Notes under the pieces: model-generated
What the model saw: only the letters and a program-made list of their open reading frames with translations
Told to the model about the DNA's origin: nothing
Database searches by the model: none
In this document: positions 12,250 to 23,879 of the stretch, one piece after another
Position numbering within the stretch: position 1 is the stretch's first letter
Layout of the letters: each line of letters starts with the position of its first letter
Translations under genes and position numbers: made by a program
Assembly (NCBI GenBank): GCA_037043235.1
Contig: JAWRVZ010000013.1
Coordinates: 4,587,501-4,651,500, forward strand
Direction: 5' to 3'
Origin: Rhodeus uyekii
Lineage: Eukaryota > Chordata > Actinopteri > Cypriniformes > Acheilognathidae
DNA: 64,000 nt

Positions 12250-12741
12250 CAAGAGGTCAGTGAATGTGAAAGCTGGTGCCATTATGGATGCTGATTGGTC
12301 AGCGCTCGACAGCGATGACAGAAAGGGGCGGGTCGAAGCGCAGGAATCCGCATAGAAAAAGTCAGGAGTGACAGATTGCCCGGAGTGGGTGACAGCTTTA
12401 CAGTGCACTCGGACGAAGAAGTCAAGCCGCCCCCATTCTCACAGTTACCATCGTACAAAGCTTTATTATAGTCTCTAACGCCGAGTCTACTTTGTAAAAC
12501 ACCGACGAGACGCTGCAAAACTTCAACGAAACCACTCGTAAAGTAATTGATTGTATCGTTCGCTTTCTATTTTTGTCGCGTCGCGTGCGATAATTACGTA
12601 ATTACGCACTTGTGGCGATTCCCAACGGCTTATGCAAATAGACTACATGTCTGCTTAGAAACCAATAGCTTTCGTGGAGTTGGAGACATGATACAGTCAT
12701 TAAGAAGACGAAGAACGCGGCGATTATCAGTCGAAGTGGAG
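12250..12741 (+). promoter_or_regulatory. CpG-rich promoter, probably of the pri-miR-30 host transcript
   Basis: Base composition changes abruptly from AT-rich to CpG-containing. Visible elements are an inverted CCAAT box (ctgattggtc, about 12291), a GC box (ggggcggg, about 12325), a further CCAAT (aaaccaatagc, about 12659) and an octamer-like atgcaaat near 12631. Downstream lie two plus-strand splice donors: cg/gtgagt at 12890/12891 and ag/gtaaaa at 13386/13387. The block points toward the two plus-strand miR-30 hairpins 8 and 12 kb away and has no other gene to serve. Assignment to the miR-30 host is an inference from position and orientation; in human the equivalent transcript is LINC00472. 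Confidence 0.5.
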
Positions 12742-12879
12742 ATGACATCCTTTCTGGACATTTACGCACTCATTTTCTCTCTAGGCATCTTGGCTGTCAG
12801 CGCCGGAGGAAAAGTCACGGACAAGTTTGTGAAAGAAAGTTCATCGGACGGATCTTTCTTAGACATACAGACATTCTGA
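12742..12879 (+). CDS. Candidate 45-codon small ORF in host exon 1
   Basis: The ORF starts MTSFLDIYALIFSLGILAVS and ends DGSFLDIQTF, with the stop 11 nt before a strong splice donor (12891). Residues 4-23 form a continuous hydrophobic stretch followed by AGG, like a signal peptide or membrane anchor; the remaining 22 residues are polar. An in-frame upstream ATG at 12547 would lengthen it to 110 codons, but the extra part looks like random translation (Arg-rich RRRRTRR). I do not recognise the peptide. It could be a microprotein, the first exon of an unrecognised secreted protein using another donor, or chance in a CpG island. Confidence 0.25.
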   Translation: MTSFLDIYALIFSLGILAVSAGGKVTDKFVKESSSDGSFLDIQTF

Positions 12880-13400
12880 ATGTGACATCGGTGAGTGGTC
12901 AGTTCATACGCTGCGTTAAGTTTCTTTATTGTACAATTATTTTAAAAAAAGAAATACTGCAGGCACTGCAAGTCTGCACAGCTGTGTCCAGGAAATGCCT
13001 CCGTTATGGAAAAAACGGTATGCTGCAAGATATGCATTTAATCGATTTATTGAGACAGGAGATGAATATCAAAACTGTAATTCGTCTTTACGCACAAGGC
13101 CGCAGGTAATCGCACTTGTTTGTTCTGGTTACAAACACTACAGGCAGATTGTAAGTGTTTTGATAATTAAGATACAATACCAAGTTATTCATATTAGAAT
13201 TTTCCGGGTTTTACATACAGTATGTCTTCTTTTGTGTTAAGCGACTCGCAGAGTAAAAGACGTCCTGGAGTGGTTTGTCAGTGGAACGGAGTCAATGTTT
13301 TGTGTCCGGGTTTTTCGTTTTCTGCTCGGTGAGAGAGAAACCCGCTCAGAGAGAGAGCAGTGAGCGCGGGAAAAATCTCCGCTCAGGTAAAATCACTGAC
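12880..13400 (+). ncRNA. Possible first-exon region of the miR-30 host RNA
   Basis: Two donors (12891 gtgagt; 13387 gtaaaa) follow CpG-bearing sequence, so two alternative first exons are possible, one ending at 12890 and one at 13386. The second is preceded by a purine-rich GAGAGA segment at 13331-13368. There is no long conserved-looking reading frame. Downstream exons up to the hairpins were not placed. Support is positional only. Confidence 0.3.
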
Positions 13401-14902
13401 CAGGCGCCGTATTGTATTTAATGCTGCGAGTAAACTTCAAAGTTTCTTTGAAAAAATGTTGTTTAACTACATTACAGAGCCAATAAATACACTGTACTTT
13501 TTCCCCTCAGAGCCACGTTTTTATACCTTAAATAAATACGAAACTTCCTTGACTATAAGACAGAAAGACACATCTTGGTTTAATAAACAAATAAGTCGAT
13601 AAAAAAGACTCCTAGCTTGTGATAAAAGGCAGCTTTGTAAGTCATATTTAATTTGATCATTGTGTAATCAAATGTAATAGATTATAAGTGAAATTGTATT
13701 CGTTATTGTATTTGAGCATATCTATGGAAATATTTTAAATAAAAAAGTAGTTAGCTTGACTACTTTGGAAGAAGCCCTTATCTAAAGCAGTTAATTAGAT
13801 TAAATTTAATTAAAATTCAATTATAATTTTTTTTATCACGTGTGCGGTTACATTTAAGCCACATTCACACCAAGAATGATTAAACCCTTCATTATTTTAC
13901 TTAAAACGGTTAAGTAAGTCTTTTCATCTTCATTCCATGTCTGTTTTATCATTTCTAGTGTAATGATAAAACAGTGTCGTGTAAAACAATGTCGTGTAAG
14001 TGTCGGGTGGCATGACTTCCTGTTGACCTCCGAGAGTTAGCGAACTTAGTGTTTTCTGTTAATCAGTGTTCTGGTGACACAGATGACTTGTTCTCTTGCT
14101 ATGAGTTTCGTGCCTAGAATCAGCGAGCCGTGTTTAACTGCCCGTCGAGTGCAAAGAAGTGTGACCTTCAGCAAGGTCAGAGAGGCCTTCGCTCATCTGA
14201 TTCTGCTTTGGGCAGTTTTGAGTTCCTGGAAAAAAATAATAAAGGGGGGAGAAGGTTCAAGCAATGCCAGTGAATGGAAACAAGCAGTTGTCAGTGGAAC
14301 AGGTTAAAAAAAATCAATATGTTTTCTCACATCACAAGTGCATGCCATTAAAATAGAAATCGGACAATGTGTTTTTTTCATTGCCGTGTTTAAACTGTAG
14401 AAACACACAGAAGTGAAAATCAACAAGAAACAAAGATGAAGCGAATAACCTGACATACTGTGTCATGCCTGTGTAGTTTTTATATTTGTTAGTGTAGACT
14501 TAATTCAATTATTTGAAGAACATTTTCACAAAACAGTCGAATGTCCTCCGAATGTCCTCTGAAGTCCACAAAAATGTTAAATAGGTCAAAAGTTGTGGTT
14601 ACTGTTAAAGTCAGAGAAATATTGTAGACATTGACTTAACCTCATCTGCTCCACAACGAGTTTGTCCCATAGGGCATCTGCCATCATGAGAAATGCAGTT
14701 TAAGTCAGTGTTAGGGAAGGAATGCTTTGATGAGGCCCTTGATCTAATCAGAGTGCCGCTCACAAGGGTGGTATTTTCACAGTCTCAGGGAGAACAGGAC
14801 AATCAGAAAATCCCAGCCATCAGGACAAATGTATTCAGCTCTAGAAAAATTCTCTATTGAGCTCTCAGACACAGAAAAGATGAAGAGGTTGCTGTGTGTG
14901 TG

Positions 14903-14904
<2 letters not shown>
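13401..14904. other. Spacer or host-transcript intron, nothing recognised
   Basis: No exon, RNA gene or transposon end could be supported. Short ORFs here have no family features. Confidence 0.4.

Positions 14905-14975
<71 letters not shown>
14905..14975. repeat. (AT)n microsatellite
   Basis: About 35 uninterrupted AT dinucleotides, preceded by a short (TG)n run at 14893-14903. An apparent minus-strand ORF with a long Tyr-Ile run is only a translation of this tract. Confidence 0.97.
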
Positions 14976-14978
<3 letters not shown>

Positions 14979-15354
14979 CTGTGTCTGTGATTGTATTGTG
15001 TTTGTAGCATAATAAGGCATCATAACTAGTTACTAGACAGCAGTCCCAGTGCTGAGTTTGGAACTTTACGAAATAAGCATTTGTACCTGTGATGAGTAAG
15101 CTAATTGACTGTTTTAGGTTCAAATGTAAAATGTTTATATGTTTATATTATATTTATATGTGGTATAAATAATATCATTTACATGTCTAAAGTTGGTCAG
15201 TCCAATCATGTTGCACATTCTGCCAATCATTAGCTTTAAACTGAAATGTATGACATCATCCACATTTTTCCTGTGCAGTTTGTAAAGAGTTATTATCATA
15301 AATGTCAAAGACACTCTTTTCTATATGATGAAAATGCATTCAGTCACAATTTGG

Positions 15355-17096
15355 TAGGGCTGCCCTAACTAAAGATCTTCCTAGTCAACTCTTAGTTGTC
15401 AATTTAGGCTATAGAGTATACCAGGGGTGTCAAACTCAATTGCACAGGGGGCCAAAATCCCAAAAAAAACTTTAGGTCACGGGCCGAACAGGATAAACAT
15501 TTATTGAAAACACTAAAACTAAACTTTTAAAACTTACCTTTTTTAAAATTAGATGTGAATAAAAACAGACAGAAATATTATTCTGGAATAAATCAACTTA
15601 TACCTTAAAAATATAAAAATATTAAAAAAATTAAAATATATCCTGTCTAAATTATACAAGTTAGAAATAAAGTAAACAAGTAAAGTAAAAGTAAGTAAAA
15701 GTTAAAAGAACAAACATTCAAATTTCTTTACTCTGTCATTTTATATAAAACTTAAAAAGATTTATATATAAAAGATTTTGCTCTCCATAAAAATATATCC
15801 TGTCAAATTATTGTAATAATATTTCAATATATTTGTTACGTCCCTAAGGACGTAATGTTTTTTTTTTTGCGCTGTATTTTCTTTCTGGCGCTTGTACTAT
15901 CACTCTGACAGCTGGCGCTGATATGCTGTCTGACCTGTCAATCATGCAAGAAGACGTGCATGATCGTTCTCCTTTAATACAGGAAGTGTTCGGCGAGTCA
16001 GCTGGAGCGCGGGACATCTCGCGGGCAATTAATAAAATGCTCTCGCGGGCCGGATATAATTACACGCCGGGCCGGATGTGGCCCGTGGGCCTTGAGTTTG
16101 ACACCTATGGAGTATAGCCAGGGGAGAAATCATTAGTCGACTCGAAGAGGCTTAGTCGACCAAAAATTGTATTTGATGGTTAGTCACAGAAGAAGAAAAG
16201 AAACCCGTAGCATAGTCACATAGTCTGTGAGGGACAGATCGTTAACGACAGGTCCTTGAGGTAATTACAGTATGTAAGGGGTTGCATGTAAGGAGTAGCA
16301 ACCAGAAAAAGGAGTTTTCATATCTTTCACTCTAACGTTAACCTATATAAATGTGTGCTATTCTATTACTAGGCACATTTCCAAGTGTTTGTGTTGCATG
16401 ACATGGAGGCATCGGTGCCGCTTAAATAACTAATAGTTAACCAGAAAATCTTTAATAGAGGGCAGCCCTATGCTAAACCATAGTAACAAGTATTTAAAAT
16501 ATAAGCGAAGTGATCAAGTGTACCTCAGTGACACATCACATGAGCTTTCTGAGATCAGAACACAAATAAAAACAAATATTCATTAGGCCTATTTAAAAAC
16601 TAATGCATAAAATATATAGCAGCATTCTCAAACACTAAAACAATATGGACAATTAGGCTATACATCACTTGCATCATGATTTTTTCCCTCCAATTTCAGT
16701 TTTAAAATGGGAAAGAAATATGAATATCCATGTTGTCAGGAAGAAGAGCCGTCTTGCTTACGATGAAGTTAGCCTTTGCGAAGTCGTGCTCCAATGACGT
16801 GGAAGTTAAGTTAAACATGTCTAATATTAGGCTACTTCACATTTATCAAGGTCAATGTTAACGTTAGAGTGAGCGGCCAACCATGTCAAGTAGCTAGAGT
16901 TTAATTTATTAAATGAAATTATGGTTGAGGTTACGTGTCACCTTTACCCTAGGTCAGTCTCTACCCTCTCGAAATGTTTCCACCCTTCGGATTTTCTGGG
17001 ATTCCAATTCCTGTGACTAACCGATTAATAAAAATGTAGTCGATCAAGCCTCCTATCGTCGACTAATGTTTAGTCGAGTATTAGGGGGCAGCCCTA
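15355..17096. mobile_element. hAT-like non-autonomous DNA transposon, interrupted by a second element
   Basis: The left end TAGGGCTGCCCTAA and the right end GGGGGCAGCCCTA (17084-17096) are inverted repeats. Flanking 8-mers caatttgg (15347-15354) and caattttc (17097-17104) match at 6 of 8 positions, as expected for an old hAT target duplication. Interior sequence near both ends carries repeated 'tagtcga' motifs. Without the inserted element at 15422-16109 and its duplicated site, the host element is about 1.05 kb. No transposase ORF is visible. Confidence 0.7.
15422..16109. mobile_element. hAT-type MITE nested in the 15355-17096 element
   Basis: 688 bp. The left end CAGGGGTGTCAAACTCAA and right end TTGAGTTTGACACCTATG are inverted repeats matching at most positions. 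It is flanked by the 8-bp duplication gagtatac (15414-15421) / gagtatag (16110-16117), 7 of 8 identical. The interior is AT-rich on the left and CpG-rich on the right (GGGCCGGATGTGGCCCGTGG region). The 64-codon ORF inside has no family features. Because it sits inside the other element, it inserted later. Confidence 0.85.
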
Positions 17097-17541
17097 CAAT
17101 TTTCATAATTAATGGCATGGATTATTTTATTATTCCAAATATTTTACATTTTTTTGTCTTTTTGTGTGCATCAAATACACCAAGACCCATGAAAGAAACA
17201 AATCAAAGCTAATGGTAACTGTAAAACCAGTGTGAACAGAATCATAGTCGATTATTGATGTGATCAGAGGCCTTGTTTGGGTGGAGGCCATGTCTTCGGA
17301 CTTACAGCCAGATCCCTTCCTTTTTTCATTTAGTCTCGCTCTCTTTCCTTGCTCTCCACCCCTTCCCCCAATTCCCTCTCCCTACGTCTCTGCCTTACTA
17401 CATGCTATGCGGTTGCCAAGTGCTAAGAATCTGCGGAATGTGGGATTGCTGTGGTCTGATAAAGTTTGCTTTGTTCCCGCCGTGACCTGAACACTGGGAG
17501 GGATATGGGACCCTGGGAGTTTCACCAGAGTCAGTGCACAC

Positions 17542-18612
17542 TAGAACTGCACTATTAATCGTTAAAAGATTGTGATCTCGATTCAACGTTTGGGTATAAA
17601 CACTGATGTCTATGGTCAGTTCAAAACAAAGCAAATTAACTTTTTGAAAAGTAACTTGGTGCTTCAATAAACGATTGTAACGATTACATCATTGCATCAC
17701 TAGGTGGCGACCTTTTTGTAAAAAAGTGTATTTGTCATTGAATCATTCATTCAAGAGAGGTGCTTGTTTTTAATAAGTAATGACCGCTAAAAATGTAGAT
17801 TATATATAGTATGAATGATTTGGGCATACTGCATTAGCCATGTTGCCCGTATCAGTTGCGTCACATCATTTCCATTGCCTCACAAATCTTTTCCAGTGGC
17901 CTCATGAAATAATAAGGTGTCAATCGTATGCACACTTCAAAATCTCTCCTGAAGAAGGGTACTTTTTGCCTACTCATTTATGAGTGCTGTGAATTACTCC
18001 ATAATACTCTTTTTTTTGCTTACTATGTAGTAGAGAAGTACAGTAATTCCTTGTTTATTGCGGTTAATGTGGACCGTAACCCCCGCGATAGGTGAAAATC
18101 CACGAAGTAGGATTGGAGAGACTCCCACTCCACTCGTGCTCTCATTCGTCGATCTCGTGCCAGGAACCAATCACATGTGTTGTTTGAGTGCCCGTGGGTG
18201 TGTACAAAGCCTCTGAGAGAGTTTCTCTCTTTGTCTGCATTCTGGTAAACCGTTTCTCTCACATCACAATGAAGCAATATGGCTGCCAATATGGCGATAT
18301 TTTTATTTTTATTTTTATTTTTCTATGAATATTTTTGAAAAATCCGCGATGCACTGAGGCCGCAAAACTTGAACCGCGAAGTGGCGAGGGACTACTGTAT
18401 ATGATTTCAAATGTGATTAAATTAATTCAAACAAAATAAAAAATTTCATTCAAATTAGTTAAACATTTTAAAAACACTGCAACAATTAACTTTTTGTCAT
18501 AACCTTTGGTACATTTCATTTTGTTTAATTGTCTGTACAGACAAAGAATCACAATCTCTATTTGAAACAAAAAAATTGTGATTCTCAATTTATCCAGAAT
18601 CATGCAGCTCTA
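17542..18612. mobile_element. hAT-like transposon, interrupted by a pogo-like element
   Basis: The left end TAGAACTGCACTATTAATCG and the right end GAATCATGCAGCTCTA form diverged inverted repeats. Flanking 8-mers gtgcacac and gtccactg match at 5 of 8, so the element is old. 'gattgtgatctcgattc' near the left and 'aattgtgattctcaatt' near the right resemble a known fish repeat of this kind. A 357-bp element is inserted at 18041-18397. Confidence 0.6.
18041..18397. mobile_element. pogo/Tigger-like MITE with TA target duplication
   Basis: Left end CAGTAATTCCTTGTTTATTG and right end GAAGTGGCGAGGGACTACTG (reverse complement CAGTAGTCCCTCGCCACTTC) are diverged inverted repeats, flanked by TA on each side (18039-18040, 18398-18399). 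Inner 'ccgcgatag' and 'tccgcgatgcactgaggccg' phrases are typical of this teleost family. It is nested in the 17542-18612 element, so it is younger. Confidence 0.75.
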
Positions 18613-19528
18613 GTCCACTGCAGATCAGACCCTGAACACGGTCTCAACACACACACTTTGAGCCACATCTCATTAGCAACATGTTATGTATCTTACGCAC
18701 ATGTTACTGACTGCTGCTGTGTGAATTGGATGTCATGGAGATGCAAGTTACAAATTTAATTCACACAAATCTGTGTATGCATATTATAGCTTTTGTAGGC
18801 ATGGTACTTGAATGCTCCAAAAGCGGAATGTTTTTGTATAGTCTGGTCTTACTCCGTTCAGCCGGAATAGTTTTTTAGACCGAGAATACACTTAAGACAA
18901 GCTGGAGAGTAAAATGTAAGCCTTAATAGTGGAGGCCAAAAGGCTAAGACCACTTGTTAAAATGCTTCTACAACTGATACAATACTAATTATTTTCAATA
19001 GCTGTTCAATAAATAATTGTCTAATTTCTAACAAAGATAGCTACATGATAAAAATATGCATTATTTATATATTAGATTATTTGAAAATAATGCATTCTAA
19101 AACTGAAATAATAATTATGATTATAACGTAACGTCACTAAAGCATGCGTTGAACAATTTATACGTACAACACATTAATAATAATAATGTTCTCACACTAT
19201 TAAAGTACAAGGTAAGACTTTCAGAAACGGCTAAATAGATTTCCTAAACAATTATCTTAAAAGATTTCACTAACTGAAAATCAGTTTATGAAGGCATATA
19301 TATGAGGGCTTTCTGCAGAAATTGATTCCTTCCAGAGTAAAGACAATGCATGCATATTCCAAATTCCCATTGTCACTTTGTCCAAGTTTGACACGCAGCT
19401 ATTCTCATTTACTCACAGTTTCAGTTTTAGAGGCCAGTTGAGTGGAAACATTGATGGGAAAAGTACTCCTGAAAATGACGTTGATTTATTGATTTTATGT
19501 TTTAATTTGGCGTTCCATGTGTAATGAC

Positions 19529-20199
19529 TAGGGACCAACCAAATTCACGGGTAAAAACTCGCAATTTCACGGAAGGTTTTTAAAAAAACACTCGATTACA
19601 CGGAAAATTCACGGGTACAATTTTTAGGCACCAATCACTGCAATCAGTCCATCTGCTGTCACACTCGCTGTTTTGTATTCTAAAATGCCACTTTTCGACT
19701 GTTCACCTGTATTAAAAAACAAAAAGGAAACAAAATACGACTACAACGCACGTAGCCACACACTCCGCAATGCCACGTGACAATGAAATAGTTTACAGTT
19801 TTTCGTGGACAAAACTTGGCCGACCAACGTGGATACTGTCATATTCTGTCGCTGCGGTGCATTGTGTACTGGCTGACGCTTCTCTCCGCGTCAGCGCTGT
19901 TCGTTGGTACAGAAAGGTAGCGTAATGCTAGCCGGCTCAGCAGAGGAAACCAACTGCTGTGCGAACGCCAGAATGCTGTTATACTCGTATCCGGCGGAAC
20001 TTCTTTTGCTGCTGTTTTGTAGGCTGCAAACTCGGCTAAGACGCTACGATCATCTGCTCCTGGTATATTCTTTATCAGTAAAAATATTTATCTTCAATAA
20101 AAATTTCACTATTTCACGCTTGTTGGGTGTTTTCACGGAAAGTGGCAGATTTCACGGAAAATGTCACGGCCGTGAAATCGTGAATTTGGTTGGTCCCTA
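19529..20199. mobile_element. hAT-type MITE with well kept ends
   Basis: 671 bp. The ends TAGGGACCAACCAAATTCAC and GTGAATTTGGTTGGTCCCTA are a perfect 20-bp inverted repeat. Flanking 8-mers gtaatgac (19521-19528) and gtaatgag (20200-20207) match at 7 of 8. Subterminal 'ttcacgg' repeats occur at both ends: several at 19578-19612 and three at 20132-20167. No transposase ORF is present. Perfect ends suggest a relatively recent insertion. Confidence 0.88.
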
Positions 20200-20771
20200 G
20201 TAATGAGTACGCAGAGGTCACTTCTCTCAGAGCCGCAGACTTGAACCTAATGATGAAGGGAGTTGAGACGGTCTTGAGGAAATCTGCCATCTCAGCCCTC
20301 TCAGCACAGGGGTCCTAACAGCTTTGCTTAAAGAGTAAACAGAGATGGGTGCTTTGTGATTGGAGGGGGTTGGCAGGAAGTTGCTCTTGTGTTTGTGTTT
20401 AGGAGATGTTTGCAGTCAGCAGGGATATGTTGCATGTGAAGCTTCATCAGATTGGCTCGTTGTGGGAGAGTCATGGTAAAACAAATGACAGCCGCTGAGT
20501 TTCCAGTGTTTTCAATGTAAATATGACATTTCTCTTCTGTCATGGTTACCAGCCCTCATAGTGACACAAGGTGGGCCAAGCCTTGCCAGAATGACTGTCT
20601 CTCCATGGACACAGAGGTAGGAGTGCCGAAAGGCCTCTGAAGTTTCATAAGGTAAATCAAAGTTTTTATCAGTGCTTGTCAAGTTTATGTGTTGCAATGG
20701 GACAAATTTCTGTATTAGGGTTACAGTCAGTGTCAGGTTTAGGTATCGTCTGTGTGGGCAAAAAACAGCTG

Positions 20772-20857
20772 GCAGTACGGGCTACTGTAAACATCCTTGA
20801 CTGGAAGCTGGTGCTTAAGATGGAGCTTTCAGTCGGATGTTTGCAGCAGCCAACTGC
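20772..20857 (+). ncRNA. mir30e: miR-30a/30e microRNA precursor
   Basis: The 5p arm at 20786-20807 starts TGTAAACATCCTTGACTGG and is identical to miR-30e-5p as I know it; the seed is GTAAACA. The 3p arm at 20826-20847 starts CTTTCAGTCGGATG and ends TTTGCAGC, matching human miR-30a-3p (miR-30e-3p has TTTACAGC). The arms pair across an 18-nt loop region, and the lower stem continues with GCAGT (20772-20776) against ACTGC (20853-20857) and GGCT against AGCC. By position it corresponds to human MIR30A; by its 5p sequence it would be named 30e in fish. The miR-30 family targets mRNAs through the 5p seed. Confidence 0.95.
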
Positions 20858-23147
20858 TGTTACTCTCACCCAGAAACCTGCAGCAGGAGAACATGGACAC
20901 ACCCACTGGAACAAACCAGATTGTTCAGATTGTTGAAGCCCAATTTCTTCTAATTCCACTCTCTGAAGAGCCACCCAAAGACCATTTGATGCACATTGTA
21001 CATAAAACTGTAAAGCACTGTGAAAATAGTAAGCTTAGATAGGCCAACACCTATTTATATCAGTCTCCTGGAGTGGAGTTATTTATTTTTAATATATTTT
21101 AAAGATTTTTGTTTGAGGCATTTAATTAGTACAACAGTACCACTGGTTGATTGCTAAAAAATAGAAATGTTTTTTTGTATAAAAACATACAAGTAGCTTG
21201 ATTTTTATTTTAACTAAAAATTAAACTTGGATAAAATTGTGTTTTGTTTATCAAGCCTCTACTAATAGACCAAGTCAAGCCTTCTCCTTTTTTGGGGAAT
21301 CAAATATTTACTCATTGTAATGGCCCTGGCTTTTAAATGTTGCTAGATTGATAATTTCATGCGGTTTAGTTTACTGTATTATTATGTTGCTCACTTAAGA
21401 TGTATGTTATGTAACCAGACCATGACCCACTGATTTTGTGCAGCCCTTCTGCCCTTATACAGCTGTTCCTATCAAAAAAAGGGTAGTTTTCTGTCAGTAC
21501 AACTGTGCCCATGTAATTTTGATATGTCACACACACACAGTTTTTTTCCAGAGCAAGCTGCATCACAATTTATCCCATAAGTCACATGAGCTAAGTGACA
21601 CTAGGCTACTTCTGATAGTAAACTATGAAAGGTTTTCACATCTTCCTGACAATGAACATTTTAGTTTATGTTTTTAATTGTATATACAAAAGAAGTGACC
21701 TATACCAACAGCTGACCGTTTCAGCCATGTTGCTTTCAATCCACAGCAGCTGCAATAGTGTAGCTGTGTGAACTGAGACAGGCTGAAATGGATCCCTCTG
21801 TGGCATGTAAAGAGCAAACAGCGGTTTGAGAGCGAATCAGGCAGAGGGTCCGCTTCACGGGCTCTGGCAAGAGCGAACACCGTCTCCAGAGGCCGAATGT
21901 CAACATCTGAAGCCAAGGGTTGCCATTTGTGTCAGATTAACACATTCACTCATGTAAAACACATTCATCCCCAACACCTGCGAAGCGCTAAGACCTAGAT
22001 TAGCTGAGCTGCCCCTGCTCTGGGTCATTCCTTCTCAGAGTTTCAAAGGCCAGTAACACAGATACAGAGAGCACAGGACTCTCGCTTTCCCACCTCCTGC
22101 ATGAAGGCTCCCACAGGGCGCGCAATGAAAAGAACAGAAACTTGATCCTGAAGAACAGCTTTGGGTCAGCAAAGGGAAAACTTTAAACCCTACAAAGCCC
22201 ATTCACCGAATTAATTGATATATTAACACTGTCTGAAATGGAAGAGCTACGTTTTTTAATATTTAGGATTTTGCTATTTGTTTTACCGTTTCTTATGTTC
22301 AGACTACAAGCTTTGCAAATTAATGAACAACACTGCTAAATGTTTAACTTAAACATTAATATCACTACAGATGCATTATTCAAGTTGAGACCAATATTTT
22401 ACTATTGTTAACCATGTTTGGAGTGTAGTAGTTTTGACTAGTCTTTATGGCGTTGTAAATGGAGTAAATTTACTGTCCTGTTAACACTGTAAATGTAAAA
22501 GAAAAAACAGGCTCATACATGCCTGTGGTAACATTTTAGATGTTAAAAGCAAATGCAAGATAAAAAGCCACCGATTTTCTGAAGCAGCATGCCATTTTAG
22601 TTTACTACATCAGAAAAGTCATACAGATGGAGCTGGTAATGGGAGCAAGGTCATAACATAGTACTGCACAAGAAACAGCGCAAAAATAAGTCTTTAACAG
22701 TTGATAAAATGGCATTTTAATTGTAATATGTGAGAAAAAGAACAAATGATTGTTGCTAGGTGAAAAGAACATTCCTCCAAAGGCTAGACAGTCACATTTA
22801 ACAGCACTCGGTTTGACCTTTGCGAATTGCAAAGTTGTGGCCTTTGGCCTCTGAATTAGGATACAGCAAGCAGGAGCAGGATTGAAGACTTGACATTTTC
22901 CTCATATGTTAACTACGGTTTCTTTCTTTAGCTGGTTATCACTCAATTAAAATGACAGACTTAATGATTACCCAGTTTCAGCACTCTGGACAGCTCTCTT
23001 AGGTTGACCCTGTAGACACCCTGTCCTAGAGGTGAGACAGTCCTCAGGGGCATCTTTAATATGATAAAGTAAAACAATCATTGGAAAATAAATAAATAAA
23101 ACTGAGTGTCATTCAAAAATGGTATTTCTCGTATCGTTTCTTTAAAG

Positions 23148-23300
23148 CAGTGGTTCTGAATTCTGGGCCTAGCGCCCCACCTCTGCACATTATACATGTC
23201 ACTCTCCTAAACAGCGTATTATCTGAATGTGTGTTAGATAAGAGAGACATACAAAATCTGCAGAGTGGTGGGGCACCATGAGTGGAGTTGAGAACTTTTA
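23148..23300. mobile_element. Short hAT-type MITE
   Basis: 153 bp. It begins CAGTGGTTCTGAATTCTG and ends GTGGAGTTGAGAACTTTTA, diverged inverted repeats of a common 'cagtggttctcaact' fish family. The 8-bp flanks ctttaaag (23140-23147) and ctttatag (23301-23308) match at 7 of 8. Confidence 0.72.
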
Positions 23301-23879
23301 CTTTATAGTGTATAATAATAGTGTCTAATTGAATATTACCTAGTTCTTCAATAAAAATGGTGTAACGATAAACTGCTGAATTGATGAATAAGCTGTAAAT
23401 TGGCATTTTGTATTTAAATCTGCCATTGAAATGTTGGGAAAGATGACGGAAATTGGCATATTAGTAATAATAAATACAAATTAGTCATTGTTAGTTTAAA
23501 ATATTTTAACAATTTAACAAAAATGATGCAAAGTTTCTGTTAAGTGTAGGCTACAGTTGTTAAAGTTGCAGAACGTCCAATGTCTAATGCATTCCAGAAG
23601 GCAACAGTCACCAATTAGAATGCAAGAATGTAAATACTTTGTGAAGGCGAAAAAAGCTGCTTTAGTTTCTTACTAAAGAACTAAAAATGAAAGACCACAG
23701 TACATTTACCTATAGCAATAACATCTATGTGGCAATGTTTTAACTTTGTGTGCTTGCATCCATTAAGCCTTATATAAAAAAAAAAAAAATCACTCTTGTC
23801 GTTTTCCAGCCCCACCAGTTTAATCGCTCTGTCCCCTCTTGTTCCCTTTCCTGGTAAACTCAATCACTCTTTCTGTGTG

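Noticed and set aside
14854..15123. 89-codon minus-strand ORF with a long Tyr-Ile run
   Set aside because: It is a translation of the (AT)n microsatellite at 14905-14975.
20669..21042. Three ORFs over the miR-30a/e hairpin
   Set aside because: No protein features; the conserved signal is the RNA hairpin.
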